DNA from: Crossaster papposus
Lineage: Eukaryota; Echinodermata; Asteroidea; Velatida; Solasteridae
Direction of reading: 5' to 3'
NCBI GenBank assembly: GCA_037893245.1
Contig: JBAIAA010000074.1
Coordinates: forward strand, 868,001-932,000
DNA length: 64,000 nucleotides
Below, one piece after another: positions 22,798-34,066 of the stretch. The notes beneath the pieces were generated by a model. It had not been told where the DNA came from. It ran no database searches and saw only the letters and a list, made by a program, of their open reading frames with translations. Numbering within the stretch: position 1 is the first letter of the stretch; every line of letters begins with the position of its first letter. A program made the position numbers and the translations under genes.

Positions 22798-24200
22798 TAC
22801 CTTTCACGTCGGGGGTCCGCCATGGAGCTACTCCCACCTTATCTGCAATACGCCTGGGGCAGTCGCAGGGTCTCCCCTTCGCCCACCAGAACTTCGTGCC
22901 CTCGTCCAGGGCCGACAAGTCCGACCAGCCGGGTCTGGGAGCCCCGCCATCTAGCCACTGGGCGATCCGGCCCAACTCCGGGTTGTCGCGCTGTTCCTGT
23001 TTCTGCTCCTCGGGGTCCCAAGCTGCCAAGAGTCCCTCCACGGTGGTGGTCTCCTCCCGCTCAGCTTGGGGCCCCTTGATATAGCACTCGTGACTGATCT
23101 CGCCCGATCGCCCACATTGACCGCACGGAATCCTGGAGACGGCGTCAGCGTTCGTGCGCTTCTTGCCCGCCTGGTGTTCCACGTCGAACTCGTCGCACCC
23201 CAGCCTCTGGACCCACCTGGCCGTTTGCCCCTCCGTCTTACAAAAGTTGAACAACCACCATCGGGATCCATGGTCCGTTCAGAGCAGGAACCGTTTATCG
23301 AGTCTCTCCGAGTGTTGCAGTAGTTGCGTTCGGCTTTGGACAAGGTGCGGCTCCCGTAGGCGATCACCTGCTCACCCTCTTTCCCTTCCTGTGCCATCAC
23401 TGCTCCGATGGTGCACTTGCTGGCGTCCGTATCTAAGACGTAACAGTACCCTGTGTCCGGGTAACGCAGCACCCGACCAAGAAAACGCTCTCTGGTTCTT
23501 GGTGGTCAGGGCATGGAGGAGGCGGGCGATCTCGGCGAAATTCACGATGAACCGCCTATAGTAGGAGGCGAGGCCAAGAAAACACCGGACTTGGGTCAGG
23601 CTCGCGGGTTGCGGCCATCTCCTGATGACCGCAACCTTTTCCGGGTCTGTCCTTACTCCCTTGGCTGACACGAGTTGGCCCAGGAAGGACACCTCCTTCT
23701 TAAAGAGGCTACACTTCTTGGACTTGAGTCTCAACTCAGCGGCCCGGAACCGTTCCAGGACTACCGCCAACCTCTTTTGGTGCTCCTCGAAGTCCGCCCC
23801 CCACACGCTCGCGTCACCCAGATAAACCACCGCCACCTGCCACTGCAGTTCCTTCAGCACTTGTTTCATCAGGCGCTCGAAAGTCGCCGGGGTGTTACAC
23901 AGCCCGAACGGAATCACGGTGAACTGATACAGCCCGTTCTGCATGCCGAAAGCTGTCTTCTCCCGGTCCCCCTTTTCTATTCCGACCTGTTAGTAGCCGG
24001 TGGCCAGGTCGAGGGTGCTGAACCATTTCACCCTGATCAACGCGTCGAGGATGTCCTCAATCCTGGGAATGGGGTACGCGTTCTAGACTGTTGCCTAGTT
24101 GACCATCCTTCTTTCGGACCAGCACCACCGGCGACGACTAAGGGCTACCGGAGAGTTCCACCACGCCATCCCGCAGCATCTGCTGTACCTGTTGGTCGGC
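22798..24200 (-). pseudogene. Reverse transcriptase / RNase H region of the Ty3/gypsy element
   Basis: Motifs in order: SPVVLVRKKDG (about 24115), STLDLATGY, QFTVIPFGLCNTPATF, the active-site block as YLGDASV, FLGLASYYRRFI, then RNase H DTDASKCTIGAV and the linker NADAVSRIPC. The YxDD catalytic pair reads Gly-Asp, nonsense codons stand in place of Trp in two conserved blocks, and the stretch before the NAYPIP-like motif is missing. Inactive. Confidence 0.85.
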
Positions 24201-24450
24201 CTCCTTTCGCTTATGGAGCAGCAACCTCCTCGGTGGTTGGGGAATAGGAGTCGCGTCTCCCGTGTTGATGGCGTGTCTGGTCAGCTCTGTGTTCCCAAGG
24301 CGACCGTCGGGGCCGGTGAACGCCCCAGCGGACTCCGTCAGTAACCCGTCCAGTCGAGAAAGTTTGGTCCGGTCAAGGCCCGCCGCCCCTCGTTCCAGGA
24401 TGTGTTGAAGGTGAGGCGGAACCTCCGGCTGTGCGTCCCTTGGGGGATGG

Positions 24451-25035
24451 CTAGCGGCAGACTCTCGCTTTCTTTAGCTCTATCACGTCCAACTCCTCCA
24501 CCGGCGGAACGAAAGCCAAACGACTGCCCTGGTAGATTGTCACTGGGTCGGCCGTCGGGTTGAAGACTCTCACCGGCACGGTTCCATTCTTGGTGTCAAC
24601 CAGACTGGTGCCGACCCCAACCCGGCAGTTGTCCGTAGCATCAAAGTTTGGGTACACCATCCCGACTTCCGCCTGCGACTCGCTCCTTATCTCGCCGGCA
24701 AAGATCGCTTCGTGTCCGGCCGTGACTACCATGTTCTTCGCTACCTGCGCCCTCGCCACGATAGACTTGTGTGCGATACCCCCTAGGGGAACCGTTCTCC
24801 CGTTGAGGGGGACCGTGTGGTCGTCCCCTTGCAGTGGTACTTCAACAGGAAGTCGATCCCCAGACTCACGTCCGGCTCAAGGTTCCTCTTCCCCTCGTCG
24901 GCCTAGGACTGCCGTCCGCCATCCTCATGCCTGGGACCGCAGGACGGAGGCTCCGTTTCTCGGCGCTGAAACTTTCTGCGATCAGGCTCACCGTCGCCCC
25001 AGTGTCGAGGAGGCAACGCACTGGCCTCCTGGCCA
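24451..25035 (-). pseudogene. Aspartic protease region of the Ty3/gypsy element
   Basis: The active-site motif LLDTGATVSLI is at about 24975-25010 in one frame. The downstream inter-domain segment (AGHEAIFAGEI, GTSLVDTKNG, PVRVFNP) is open at 24451-24759 in another, so at least one frameshift separates them. Confidence 0.75.
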
Positions 25036-25659
25036 TTATCCCATCAATTTAGTTGGCTCCAGACGCCTCCGTCGCGGCTGGCTTGGCTTGATCCGTCGGT
25101 CTAGGAACCGGCGGTCTCGGCCCTCCTTCGGCCCAGGCCGGGGCGGCGGGGGGCCGGCCCTCTTTTTCCGTCGGGGGCAGTCTCTCCTGAAGTGGCCAAA
25201 CTCGCGGCACCTGAAGCACTTCACCTGAGCCGGCGCGTTAGGCTTGTATCCCACTAGAACGACCGACGAAGGTTCTACAGCAGGAACTGAAGGAAGCTGT
25301 CCTACCAACCTCACGTCTCCGACTACCCGTCCCCAGTGGTTCCGGCCCTGTGGCGACTCCGGTTGCGGCCAGCCTAGGCGCGGCTCCCTCCGCAGGCCTA
25401 TGAGCTCTCCCAACGTCAGACACTCCACCGGGGAGCACTGAGAGGTGTCTTCCCATGGCGTCTCCTCTCTGAGGCGGCCCTTCGCGTGCAGAACAACCCC
25501 GTCACGTTGGCCCCGGTGCGGAGCAGTGCTGATGGGTCCGCTCCGTTGGTTCGTGTGCGGAGCAGCTCCGCTCCGTTGGCCCGTGTGCAGAGCAGCTCCG
25601 CTCCGTTGACTCCCATGTGGAGCAGTGCCGATTGCTCCGCTCATTTGGCTTGTGCGCAA
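25036..25659 (-). pseudogene. Gag-like nucleocapsid with CCHC knuckle
   Basis: One clear zinc knuckle, CFRCREFGHFRRDC (C-x2-C-x4-H-x4-C, about 25181-25224), followed by a basic Pro-rich tail. The N-terminal part consists of the QRSGAAPHT-type repeats encoded by the minisatellite. No capsid domain is recognisable upstream. Confidence 0.7.
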
Positions 25660-26160
25660 AACAGCTCCGCCCCTTTGGCTCCCGTACGGAGCAGCCCCAA
25701 CGTCTCCGCCCCGTTGACTTGTGTGCGGAGCAGCGCTGACGGCTCCGCTCCGTTGACTCAGGTTCAGAGCAGTGTCGATGGCTCCGCTTCATTTGCTTGT
25801 GCGCGGAGCAGTTCCGCCCCGTTGTCTCTCGTGCGGAGCAGCACCGAAGGCTCCGCCCTGTAAACTTGCGTGCAGAGCAGCTCCGTTTCATTGACTCTCG
25901 CGCGGAGCAGTGCCGACAGCTCCGCTCCATTGGCTCGTGTGCAGAGCAGCTCCACCCTGTTGGCTCCCGTGCGGAGCAGCTCCGGCGGATCCGCTTCACT
26001 TCATTGTGCGCGGAGCAGCTGCGTCCCTCTGGCTCCCGTGAAGAGCAGCTCTGACGGCTCCGCTCCATTGCCGCGGGTGCGGAGCAACCTCGTCCCCCTG
26101 CTCCCTGTGAGGAGCAGTTCCAATGGCTCCTCCGCCCCGTTGACTCGCCGGAAGAACCCT
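25490..26160. repeat. GC-rich minisatellite (gcggagcagctccgctcc-type)
   Basis: About 20 or more imperfect copies of a unit of roughly 27-33 bp containing 'tgcggagcag' and 'ctccgctccgttg'. It lies between the nucleocapsid and the element's 5' side, encodes RSCSAHEPTER-like repeats in one minus frame, and is open in several frames. Confidence 0.85.
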
Positions 26161-26800
26161 TGCCCCGTTGCCCCAGGGCGGCCTCCCGTCTTCCTGCCGG
26201 CTTCGAGCAATAGTTCCATGTGGAGTCCTCGCTCCACGGGAGGGCGCTGTTCTGGTGACCACCAGACGACCCCCCGCCCCCGATGTATCGACAAACGGAC
26301 TGAAAATACACTGGGTTCGTATAGGGAGTGTGGGTGTCTCGTCGATGCCCCGCCACCGCTGCAATGACAGCACGCTGTCGTCTGCAGCACGCCCCCCCCC
26401 CCCCCCCACGCACTGGGGTAGCGTAGTAAACCCAGGGAGTGTCCTTGCGGAGCCCCGCCCCCGCCGCATCGACGGCCACTGCTTGGCCTCGCTTCGCGTG
26501 GAACAAGCCGACTGCCTAGCCGCCGTATACAGCATCCCTACAGAAGATCTGGGAAATGTCACAACTGAGGCCCTGCCCCGGCTGCATCGACAGGCACAGC
26601 TTGAAATCGCGTGGAGCGAAACGGCTGCTGCGCCGCCGTCTACAACATGTGGCGGCCCCCCTCCGGACCCTGGACAAAATATGGGAAAGAGCGCCCTCAC
26701 TCCGAATCGGAGTGGACGTACTGTCGCCCCCAGCCCTTGGCGCATGTCCCGAAAATTCCCGCTATCCTTCCTCAACTGTTTCCCCAGGAAACCCTCCGAA
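26161..26800. other. 5' side of the retroelement or adjoining GC-rich DNA
   Basis: GC-rich with a C-run at 26390-26408 and Pro/Arg-rich frames on both strands that look like composition artefacts. No gag capsid motif and no LTR copy is seen. Confidence 0.4.
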
Positions 26801-26804
26801 TCCC

Positions 26805-27040
26805 AGACCGTTATAACGCCCTGAAACAGCCATATAATGCCCTAATACGGCGTTATAAGGTCTTACAAAAAAATTATTGATGAATAAAAAGAGCGGACAC
26901 AAATAATGCTTCACACATAACTAAAATGTAATGGATGTGTGCCCACCCTCGATGGAAGTTGTTACAACGCCGTATAATAGGGCGTTATAACGCTGCAAAT
27001 TTAGGGCGGTATACTAAAGGCGTTATTACAACGTAATTAA
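26805..27040. repeat. GGCGTTATAA motif cluster (possible MITE)
   Basis: Repeated 'gttataacgcc', 'cggcgttataagg', 'gccgtataatagggcg' and 'ggcgttattac' in both orientations on either side of an AT-rich middle. Ends not defined. Confidence 0.5.
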
Positions 27041-27168
27041 AACAGATATGTTCTTGGCGGAAATCAGCCACCGTAAAAATCACCGATAGCTTGGGTTATC
27101 TGCTTTGTTTAATCACCCGTACAAAAGACTAAGTGACGTTATGTTTTATGTGCGAACGTACATTACAG

Positions 27169-27383
27169 TGATGGTCACGTGCCATCAAGTCTGCTTAATC
27201 GGCTCAATGTACAACCCACAAGCTGGTATCCCACCCCGTTGGTTCCTACCGTACAACGATCCTTGCACATGTACCGCTGTACGTAGGGAGCCCCACTACC
27301 TGGACGAGCTGTGTGTGCACGACTCACGCACATATCCGACTAATTTATTTAACATAAGTTTGAAATTGATCTGTGAATGCTGA
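27169..27383 (+). CDS. Cysteine-rich (VWC-like) exon, copy 2
   Basis: An acceptor 'ttacag' at 27163-27168 opens a phase-1 exon. The translation has TCHQVCLIGS, YNPQAGIPP, DPCTCT and HYLDELC, then runs to a TGA at 27381-27383. It matches the 62452 exon but lacks about 13 codons between the CxC and the HYLDEL segment, in frame, and has no mucin repeats. The spacing C-x3-C...DPC-x-C recalls half of a von Willebrand factor C module. Likely function: a short secreted cysteine-rich protein when joined to a first exon such as 19872. It may be the last exon, since no strong donor is evident. Confidence 0.55.
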
Positions 27384-27894
27384 CTTTCGGCAACAGCTTC
27401 AACGAATGTGATCAAAGGGTGAGCAAACGTTGAAATTGTGCGTAATATTATGTCTTAGAACAAGTTTGACGTCTTCTTGGAGGCATGTGAGGCCGCTTTG
27501 GTCGGGTCCTGGATTCTGGAGTTGAGGACATTTAGTGTTGCGTTTTCAGGGTTGGTTAGTCAACCTTGAATAGGTATGTTCAATTTAAACAAATATATAT
27601 TTATTCATCCACTGGCATTGTGTGTTAACTTTATTTCATACGGAAGCAATGGTGCTTCGCAAGTTTCATATTTGCACACCCTTAAATTATGAATGTTTAG
27701 ATATTGTACTGTGAATATAATAATTTGTATTAGTAAATTGCTTGTCTTGAAAATGTCTATGAATTGTATTATCGACAGACTAACTGGATTGTATTGATCT
27801 TTTCAAAGTCAATACATTCCTTTGTATAAAAAGGGACAATTGCCAACTTGAGATTGCCTATAACATGATCTTTTCTATTTTTCTATAATAGACC
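27384..27894. other. Possible 3' untranslated region
   Basis: AT-rich sequence without repeats recognised elsewhere in the window. Confidence 0.35.
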
Positions 27895-28065
27895 TAATGG
27901 CTGTCGTTTTGGATAGTAGTTGTCGTTTTGGGTAGTGATTGTTTTTAGATAGTGCTTGTCGTTTTTGATAGAAGTAGTCGTTTTTGATAGAAGTAGTCGT
28001 TTTGATAACGTCATCGTTTTAAAATAGCGGTTGTCGTGTTGATATCGATTGTCATATTTTGTATA
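27895..28065 (+). repeat. Loose tandem repeat of 'gtcgtttttgatag'
   Basis: About seven units of roughly 20-25 bp with the shared core 'tgtcgttttggatag' or 'agtcgtttttgatag'. Confidence 0.75.
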
Positions 28066-28188
28066 GTTGTCATACCAAAATTTGTGGAAATATTGTAAAT
28101 TGAATTGTCTATGTAATATCCAGCTTGCATATCAAATGTGTGCAACTGTTTGCAACTGTGCCAACTGTTGACAAATTATATAAAAATC

Positions 28189-28194
28189 AATAAA
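28189..28194 (+). terminator. Candidate polyadenylation signal AATAAA
   Basis: Lies about 800 bp after the stop of the 27169 exon and just before the array. Only the hexamer supports it. Confidence 0.25.
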
Positions 28195-28280
28195 ATTGTA
28201 GATATATATTTTCTTCAAGAAAACAAGTTTGCTTTCCTGTCCTAAATTTGTGCAGTAGCCCTTCCGTATCGGTTACACTA

Positions 28281-31258
28281 AACAAATTACATTCTGTTTG
28301 GGCCAAACTCCGGGTGTAAACGGACTTAAAAACACTTAAAACAGTTTTCAAAAATCGTTCTACCCTGGCGAAGTTTTAGCTCTGCGAATGCTGTATATAT
28401 TCCAAGAAAATGACATTTATAAGATTTCGACTTGTAACCAACTACTTTGGACTTCTTTTGTTTATTTCTTTAAAATGACAGCATATCAGAAGGAATAATT
28501 TCACAAGAAGTCTATAATAACAGTTTAGTAAAAGATTTCGTGATAATTAAGGCTTTTAAAAATATATACTGAGAAATGTTGTGTACATATACCGTTAAAA
28601 AAAAAATGTTTTTTTAAGAATTGCTTTTGTAGAAGCGTGAGAAACTAACAAAAATTAATGTGAGAGTTGCTATGATGAATTTGAATAACAAATGTTTCAA
28701 AATAGCCGAGAAAACCTATACAGGTTGAGTGTTTTCCCCTCAAGTGTATAGGGTATCATGTTGGGTACAACGAATTTTTTTGACTACCCCGTGGAATCCC
28801 ATTAATTTAAAAGGCGCATAGAGTAATTTGTTTCACGCCAACTGACTTGTTGCCTTCATTGCATCATCTTTAATCATTTCGACCCTCCGGGTACGTTTCT
28901 TTTTCTAAAGGTTCGTTGTTTACACGTCTGTGTAATTCCCTACACCGACCTTGATTGCTATTGAGGAGTCTGTGTTTGTTACTAGAATCCGTGTCCGTTT
29001 GTACGCAGTGCCGCGCTGTTTCATAACGATTCGTGACTGTTTACGAACGAGATGGTATTCATGAGCCTGGTCTCACGGTGGTCTACGGCCACTTAGCTGA
29101 CGTGGCAAACTACGTACGTTCGAGTACTCGCCGATATACGGCGAACGCTAACGGATTTTGTCATGTGGTATTTTTTCGAATCCTTGACCTGTTTGTGAGC
29201 ATTTGTAGACAATCTCCATCAGTATCGGGGACGTAGTGTGTTATTATTATTAATTCTTTCTGGTAATGAAACTATGGATTCATCAAAAGCGCCGTATAGG
29301 CACTGTATCTCGCAAGCCTAAAGAAACCTGTAGAGAAAAGACAGTGAGAAAAAGATACAGTCTTAGAGGTGGGGGAAAAACCCACGAACTTAAACAGGCA
29401 GAAACTGAAAACCCAATCCACATTTACCCAGGCCGGATTCGAACCCGGGTCACAACGGCGGAAGGTGAGGAAAGAACCGCTACGCCAACCTGAATCCCTC
29501 TCATTTGGTTGTGTGAACTTTTCGTTTCTAAAGCAATATTCATTAAAAGTCAATTCAAAGGTAGGATACATAGGCCCATAGGTAATACAGGATATCTAGC
29601 ACAGTTATTTTAATGGATGCCTGAAATCATTATTCACTTTTAAATAAGTGAGATATTTCTGAATAATTCGGTAGTAAAATTGCTCGATATCTGTAAATGG
29701 TTTACCCTATCTTTAAGGACTTCACTGCCTCCAACCTGGATAATTTACCCAAAGATGATCGCATTGTTAACAGTGTTGTAAGTCTCGAGACCTGGGCTGA
29801 TATTAATAAAAGCCTGCGAAGCCTATACATGTGGTTGGCTGCTAAAATAGCCCCTAGTTGACAGCTAAGCCTAGTTGGAAACTAAGTGATATCCAAAAAA
29901 CTTTGCAAAGCTTGTGGTTGCTAAGTTGGCTGCTATTTAGTGTTAACGTTAGAGTTAATCTGATGTGTCTCTAAGTCAATAGTTCTCACCCAATATAGGG
30001 CTAGATTCTCCACAACCAATAGAACATTGGGATACCTAACAAATTAATAGGCTTTCAAAACTCAAATCTGAGTCCAAGAACCATGTTATCCAATGTAAAA
30101 TATCCCGTAACAAAATAGATCTCGCAAATCGCAGCAACCGGGGTCTGAGTTTGCTTCGTTATTGACAGTACGTATAGGTCTCGTGAAATCGCTGCGATCG
30201 GGGACCAAGTTTGGTAAAATGTTGTCAAGTTATAAGTTTCGCGGAAATGCAACGATCGAAAACCTAAATATTGATCTGGCAATAAAACTGCTCAGGACCT
30301 TACGTAAACAAACCCGTTACCTTGTCGAAGATGAGTTGTTCCAGCTGTCCTGTTGCATAGGGTAATAAATCATATTTATTTAAAACATTTTTCTCTGCAC
30401 GTCCATATCAGTTCATCTTAAATGTATGCACAAATATAAATAGTTGTGGTACTTAATAAATCAAGATTAAGTTTAGTCAAAATTACAAAAGCAGTATACA
30501 CTAATGTTGATAAATTGTTTGACAAAAACGTTCATTTTCGTTATTTTTGCATTCTATAGGCTCACTTTCAATTTTTTTTTTTTTAATGTGGCACAAAATA
30601 TTAAGGTAAATGTTTAATCAACAAAATTTAATTATTCATCTGAGAAGACTGGTATTAATTTGTAATTAAACTTTAGGTCATTTATATCCCTAAGTTGCAA
30701 AAAAGAAAATGTTGCCTCACTTTCAATTCAATATGGCCGACTCGTGAATAAAGCCCTTATACATTCACTGCAAATTTCGCCCGAATTATGTTCGACTAAT
30801 ACCAATACCTTTTGTGATGTCACAAATCCACGTTTGCTTCTGTGCAGAGTATAAACTGACCTTTACAAAAAGATGAGGTTCTTCAAGAATTATATAACAT
30901 TATATATAAAAAACAATAATGAAACTCTTAGACATCCAAAAAATATAATATTTAAGCATTGCTCATTATTTCACTATTCATAAAACATGTATATAGATAG
31001 AGATGGCACTAATAGTTTGTCCACATTATTAGAAGTTAATACAAGTGGTTGGAAAAGTGGAATACTAACTCGTAAATTTGTGGAATTCTTGGCATTGAGA
31101 GTTGTGAAGGAGATTTGTTTAAAGGAATGGTTGCACGTGTGCCTATTATTTTCAACAATGTATTTTTTAAATAATTGCATGCATGACCACGTATCCTTGG
31201 CAACAAACGTTGATTAATTTTACGTCACTGCTCCAACGCAAGTTGAAGTAATAGTCTA
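28281..31258 (+). repeat. Array unit 1
   Basis: It has a deletion joining the anchor directly to 'acagttttcaaaaatcg', removing the C-rich tract, and lacks the small ATGCGTCT-TCG-AGACGCAT hairpin of other units. The first exon is also lost by a deletion near 29157. The SINE is at about 29238-29500 and the conserved small frame at 30162-30365. Confidence 0.85.
29238..29500 (-). mobile_element. SINE (second tail type) in array unit 1
   Basis: Same element, site and orientation as at 20011: B box GGTTCGAATCCGG on the minus strand at about 29430-29445. Confidence 0.85.
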
Positions 31259-32043
31259 AACAAATTACATTCTGTTTGGGCCAAACCCCGGGTGTAAACG
31301 GACTTAAAAGCACTCAATTGTTTTTAAGGATACAGCTATCCACGAGGCCGCACCCCTTTAAAAAGCGATCAATCACAGTGCATCATTTCAGGTCCGACAA
31401 ATTGTGGCCATTTTGCCCAACATAAATTACTTTAACATGCTTTACCGCACACTTAATGTTGATTTAACGTTTATTTCAATTGTACACTCCGATTCTAGCG
31501 CTTCTGTGGAGGACACAACGAAAATTTAATAGATGTATAAAAACTATCAATTTCTTTTCATGCTTAGAACATTTATCTGTCAATTTTTTTGCAAACGACG
31601 AGGCAGATGGCAGGCTGGTAATGGCTGCTGTTTTATGAATTATCCCCATTGAATACTGAATTATAAATCGTAATGGTAGAATTGTATGTTTGTCTTTTTC
31701 ATCGACATTTACCCCCCCCCCCCTCCCCCTTGACATTTATCTGTCACTGACTGCACTTAAAGTTGTAGCATTTGTCAGTTGTGATTGTTTATTGTTTGAA
31801 GCAGCAACAGTTTTCAAAAATCGATCTACCCTGACGAAGTTTTAGCTCTGCGAATGCTGTATATATTCCAAGAAAATGACATTTATAGGATTTCGACTTG
31901 TAACCAACTACTTATGACATTTTCGCAAAATGCGTCTTCGAGACGCATCTTTGGACTTCTTTTGATTATTTCTTTAAAATGACAGCATATCAGAAGGAAT
32001 AATTTCACAAGAAGTCTATAATAACAGTTCAGTAAAATATATA

Positions 32044-32506
32044 TAGGACATGCGTCATTCCTGTCTTGCTGTACGGCTCAGAAACCTGGACACTCTTGAA
32101 ACCCGATCTCAGAAGACTTGAGTCATTCCATCAAAGGTGTCAACGCTCGATCCTAGGTATCAAGTGGTTTGACTTCATCAATAATAACGAGGTCACCCGC
32201 AGAACAGGATTGCCAACCATCAACCACCAAATCCAACGTCGCCGCACTGCCTTCTTTGGTCACGTCGCTCGCCTGGCTGACAACATTCCAGCCAAAATTG
32301 CTCTGGGCATTGCCATCAACTCCAAGAGAGGTCGACCGCCGGTTCCCGGCTGGAAAAGACCCCATGGCCGTCCAAGATCATCCTGGTTGTAACAACTTGG
32401 ACGGCCTAGCGAGATTGACTACATGTGGAATAGGCTGTAGGATGTGGGCACAGGAGATCGGCGCGACGGACCTTTGCTGTCTATGCGGATGAGTGAGTGA
32501 GTGAGT
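32044..32506 (+). mobile_element. 5'-truncated non-LTR retrotransposon (ORF2 C-terminus) with (GAGT)n tail
   Basis: Encodes the typical C-terminal end of RTE/CR1-like LINE polyproteins: LLYGSETWTL, RRLESFHQRCQRSILGI, FFGHVARL, RPHGRPRSSW, then an in-frame stop where the family continues. It ends in GAGT repeats. Flanks read 'cagtaaa' before (about 32031) and 'gagtaaag' after, a short target-site duplication, and the other units are uninterrupted at this point. Different LINE from that at 1-2791. Confidence 0.88.
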
Positions 32507-33232
32507 AAAGTATTTCGTGATAATTAAGTCTTTTAACAAATATATATTGACAAATGTTGTGTACATATACTGTTAAAAAAAAGGTGTTTTTTTTAAGAAT
32601 TGCTTTTGTAGAAGCGTGAGAAACTGAAGAAATTAAATGTGAGAGTTGCTATGATGAATTTGAATAACAAATGTTTCCAAATAGCCGAGAAAACCTATAC
32701 AGGTTGAGTATTTTCCCCTCAAGTGCACGACGTAGGGTATCATGTTGGGTACAACGAATTTTTCCGACTACACCGTGGGAAATCCCATTAATTTAAAAGG
32801 CGCATAGAGTAATTTGTTTCATGCCAACTGACTTCTTGCCTCCATTGCATCATCTTTAATCATTTCGACCCTCCGGGTACGTTTCTTTTTCTAAAGGTTT
32901 GTGGTTTACACGTCTGTGTAATTGCCTAGACCGACCTCATTGCTACTAGGGGAGTCTGTTTTTGTTACTAGAATCCATGTCCGTTTGTACGCAGTGCCGC
33001 GCTGTTTCATAACGATTCGTGACTGTTTACAAACGAGATGGTATTCATTGTTCAGTTTCAAGGCGATATTTTCGTTAGTTTGAAGACGGTGTTTTGCTTT
33101 AGCTAGAAACTGTAATTACCAGGGAATGCTCATTGGCTGTTACGTTGCCCGCTTCTAGCGTTAGCTCCACCTATGCTGTAAACTTGCGTCATGTGTACAT
33201 GTCTCTACTTTCCTCGCAATGTATGTTGACTA

Positions 33233-33240
33233 TGACGTCA
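33233..33240 (+). promoter_or_regulatory. CRE-like TGACGTCA, unit 2 promoter
   Basis: Same octamer in the same context ('gttgactatgacgtca') as at 12320, 430 bp upstream of the ATG. Confidence 0.4.
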
Positions 33241-33558
33241 GCCTGGCATCACGGTGGTCTACGGCTACTTAGCTGACGTGGCAAACTACGCACCTTTGAG
33301 AGTACTTGCCGATATACGATGAACGTGTTCAGCATTTTGTCTATCAGAAACGGTTTCGAGCTACGTAACGATATATTTAGTCGGTCTGATCGTCGTTCAC
33401 TGCTCTAGTACATGCGTAGCTGCCTATTAAAGTCGCGTTGGTGTATTGATCGTTGAAGTCGCTGATGAATAAATCCAAAACGAAATCTCGATCTTTGCAT
33501 TAATCCGGCAAAGCTTTGGTTTAGTTTCAAGTTTAGGCGCTTTCCGATTGTTGTCGAG

Positions 33559-33565
33559 TTATAAG
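33559..33565 (+). promoter_or_regulatory. TATA box of first-exon copy 3
   Basis: TTATAAG after 'gttgtcgag', 104 bp before the ATG. Confidence 0.55.
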
Positions 33566-33662
33566 AGTGCGTATAGTAGCACTTTAGTTGGCGTTGGCGG
33601 GTGAGTCGTTGATAATTACATCCTAGCGGATTGGTGCTCAGAATTCACCTAAATATTGGAGA

Positions 33663-33708
33663 ATGGATGGAGCAGCAGCTTTGGTGCTGATGCTGTCAAC
33701 AATGACAG
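33663..33708 (+). CDS. Signal-peptide first exon, copy 3 (MDGAAALVLMLSTMT-)
   Basis: Same length, frame, phase 1 and gtaag donor as copies 1 and 2. No cysteine-rich exon follows before the separate first exon at 61077, so this copy may be an orphan or could skip to 62452. The hydrophobic core is intact. Confidence 0.5.
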
Positions 33709-33821
33709 GTAAGATGTATTATCTGTCACATGTGGTATTTTCTCGAATCCTTGACCTGTTTGTGAGCATTTGTAGACAATCTCCATCATGATCAGGGACG
33801 TATATGGTGTGTTATTATTAT

Positions 33822-34066
33822 TAATTCTTTCTGGTAATGAAACTAAGGATTCATCAAAAGCGCCGTATAGGCACTGTAGCTCGCAAGCCTAAAGAAACCT
33901 GTAGAGAGAAGACAGTGAGAAGAAGATACAGTTTTAGAGGTGGGGAAGGGGGACCACGAAATCAGGCAGGAACTGAAAACCAAATTCACATTTACCCAGG
34001 CCGGATTCGAACCCGGGTCACAACGGTGAAAGGCGAGGAAAGAACTGCTACGCCAGCCTGAATCAC
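33822..34066 (-). mobile_element. SINE (second tail type) in array unit 2
   Basis: Same site and orientation as in unit 1; body slightly rearranged near 33945-33960. Confidence 0.85.

Larger units (their letters stand above)
21244..26500 (-). mobile_element. Degenerate Ty3/gypsy retrotransposon (right limit approximate)
   Basis: In minus-strand order: gag-like nucleocapsid, aspartic protease, reverse transcriptase, RNase H and integrase, the Ty3/gypsy order. The left edge interrupts a known repeat at 21243 with 'tgtaacgtagaacc', which on the element strand ends in CA as an LTR should. No second LTR copy is recognisable at the 26-27 kb side, so the 5' LTR is lost or the element is truncated. 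It contains stops, frameshifts and deletions throughout and cannot be active. GC content is clearly higher than in the surroundings. Confidence 0.85.

Noticed and set aside
23372-23944. Active reverse transcriptase
   Set aside because: The catalytic YxDD is altered, neighbouring blocks contain stops and a deletion; the element is dead.
29266-29493. Basic protein beginning MKLWIHQKRRIGTV, repeated in several units
   Set aside because: It runs through the antisense strand of a SINE; conservation follows from unit duplication.
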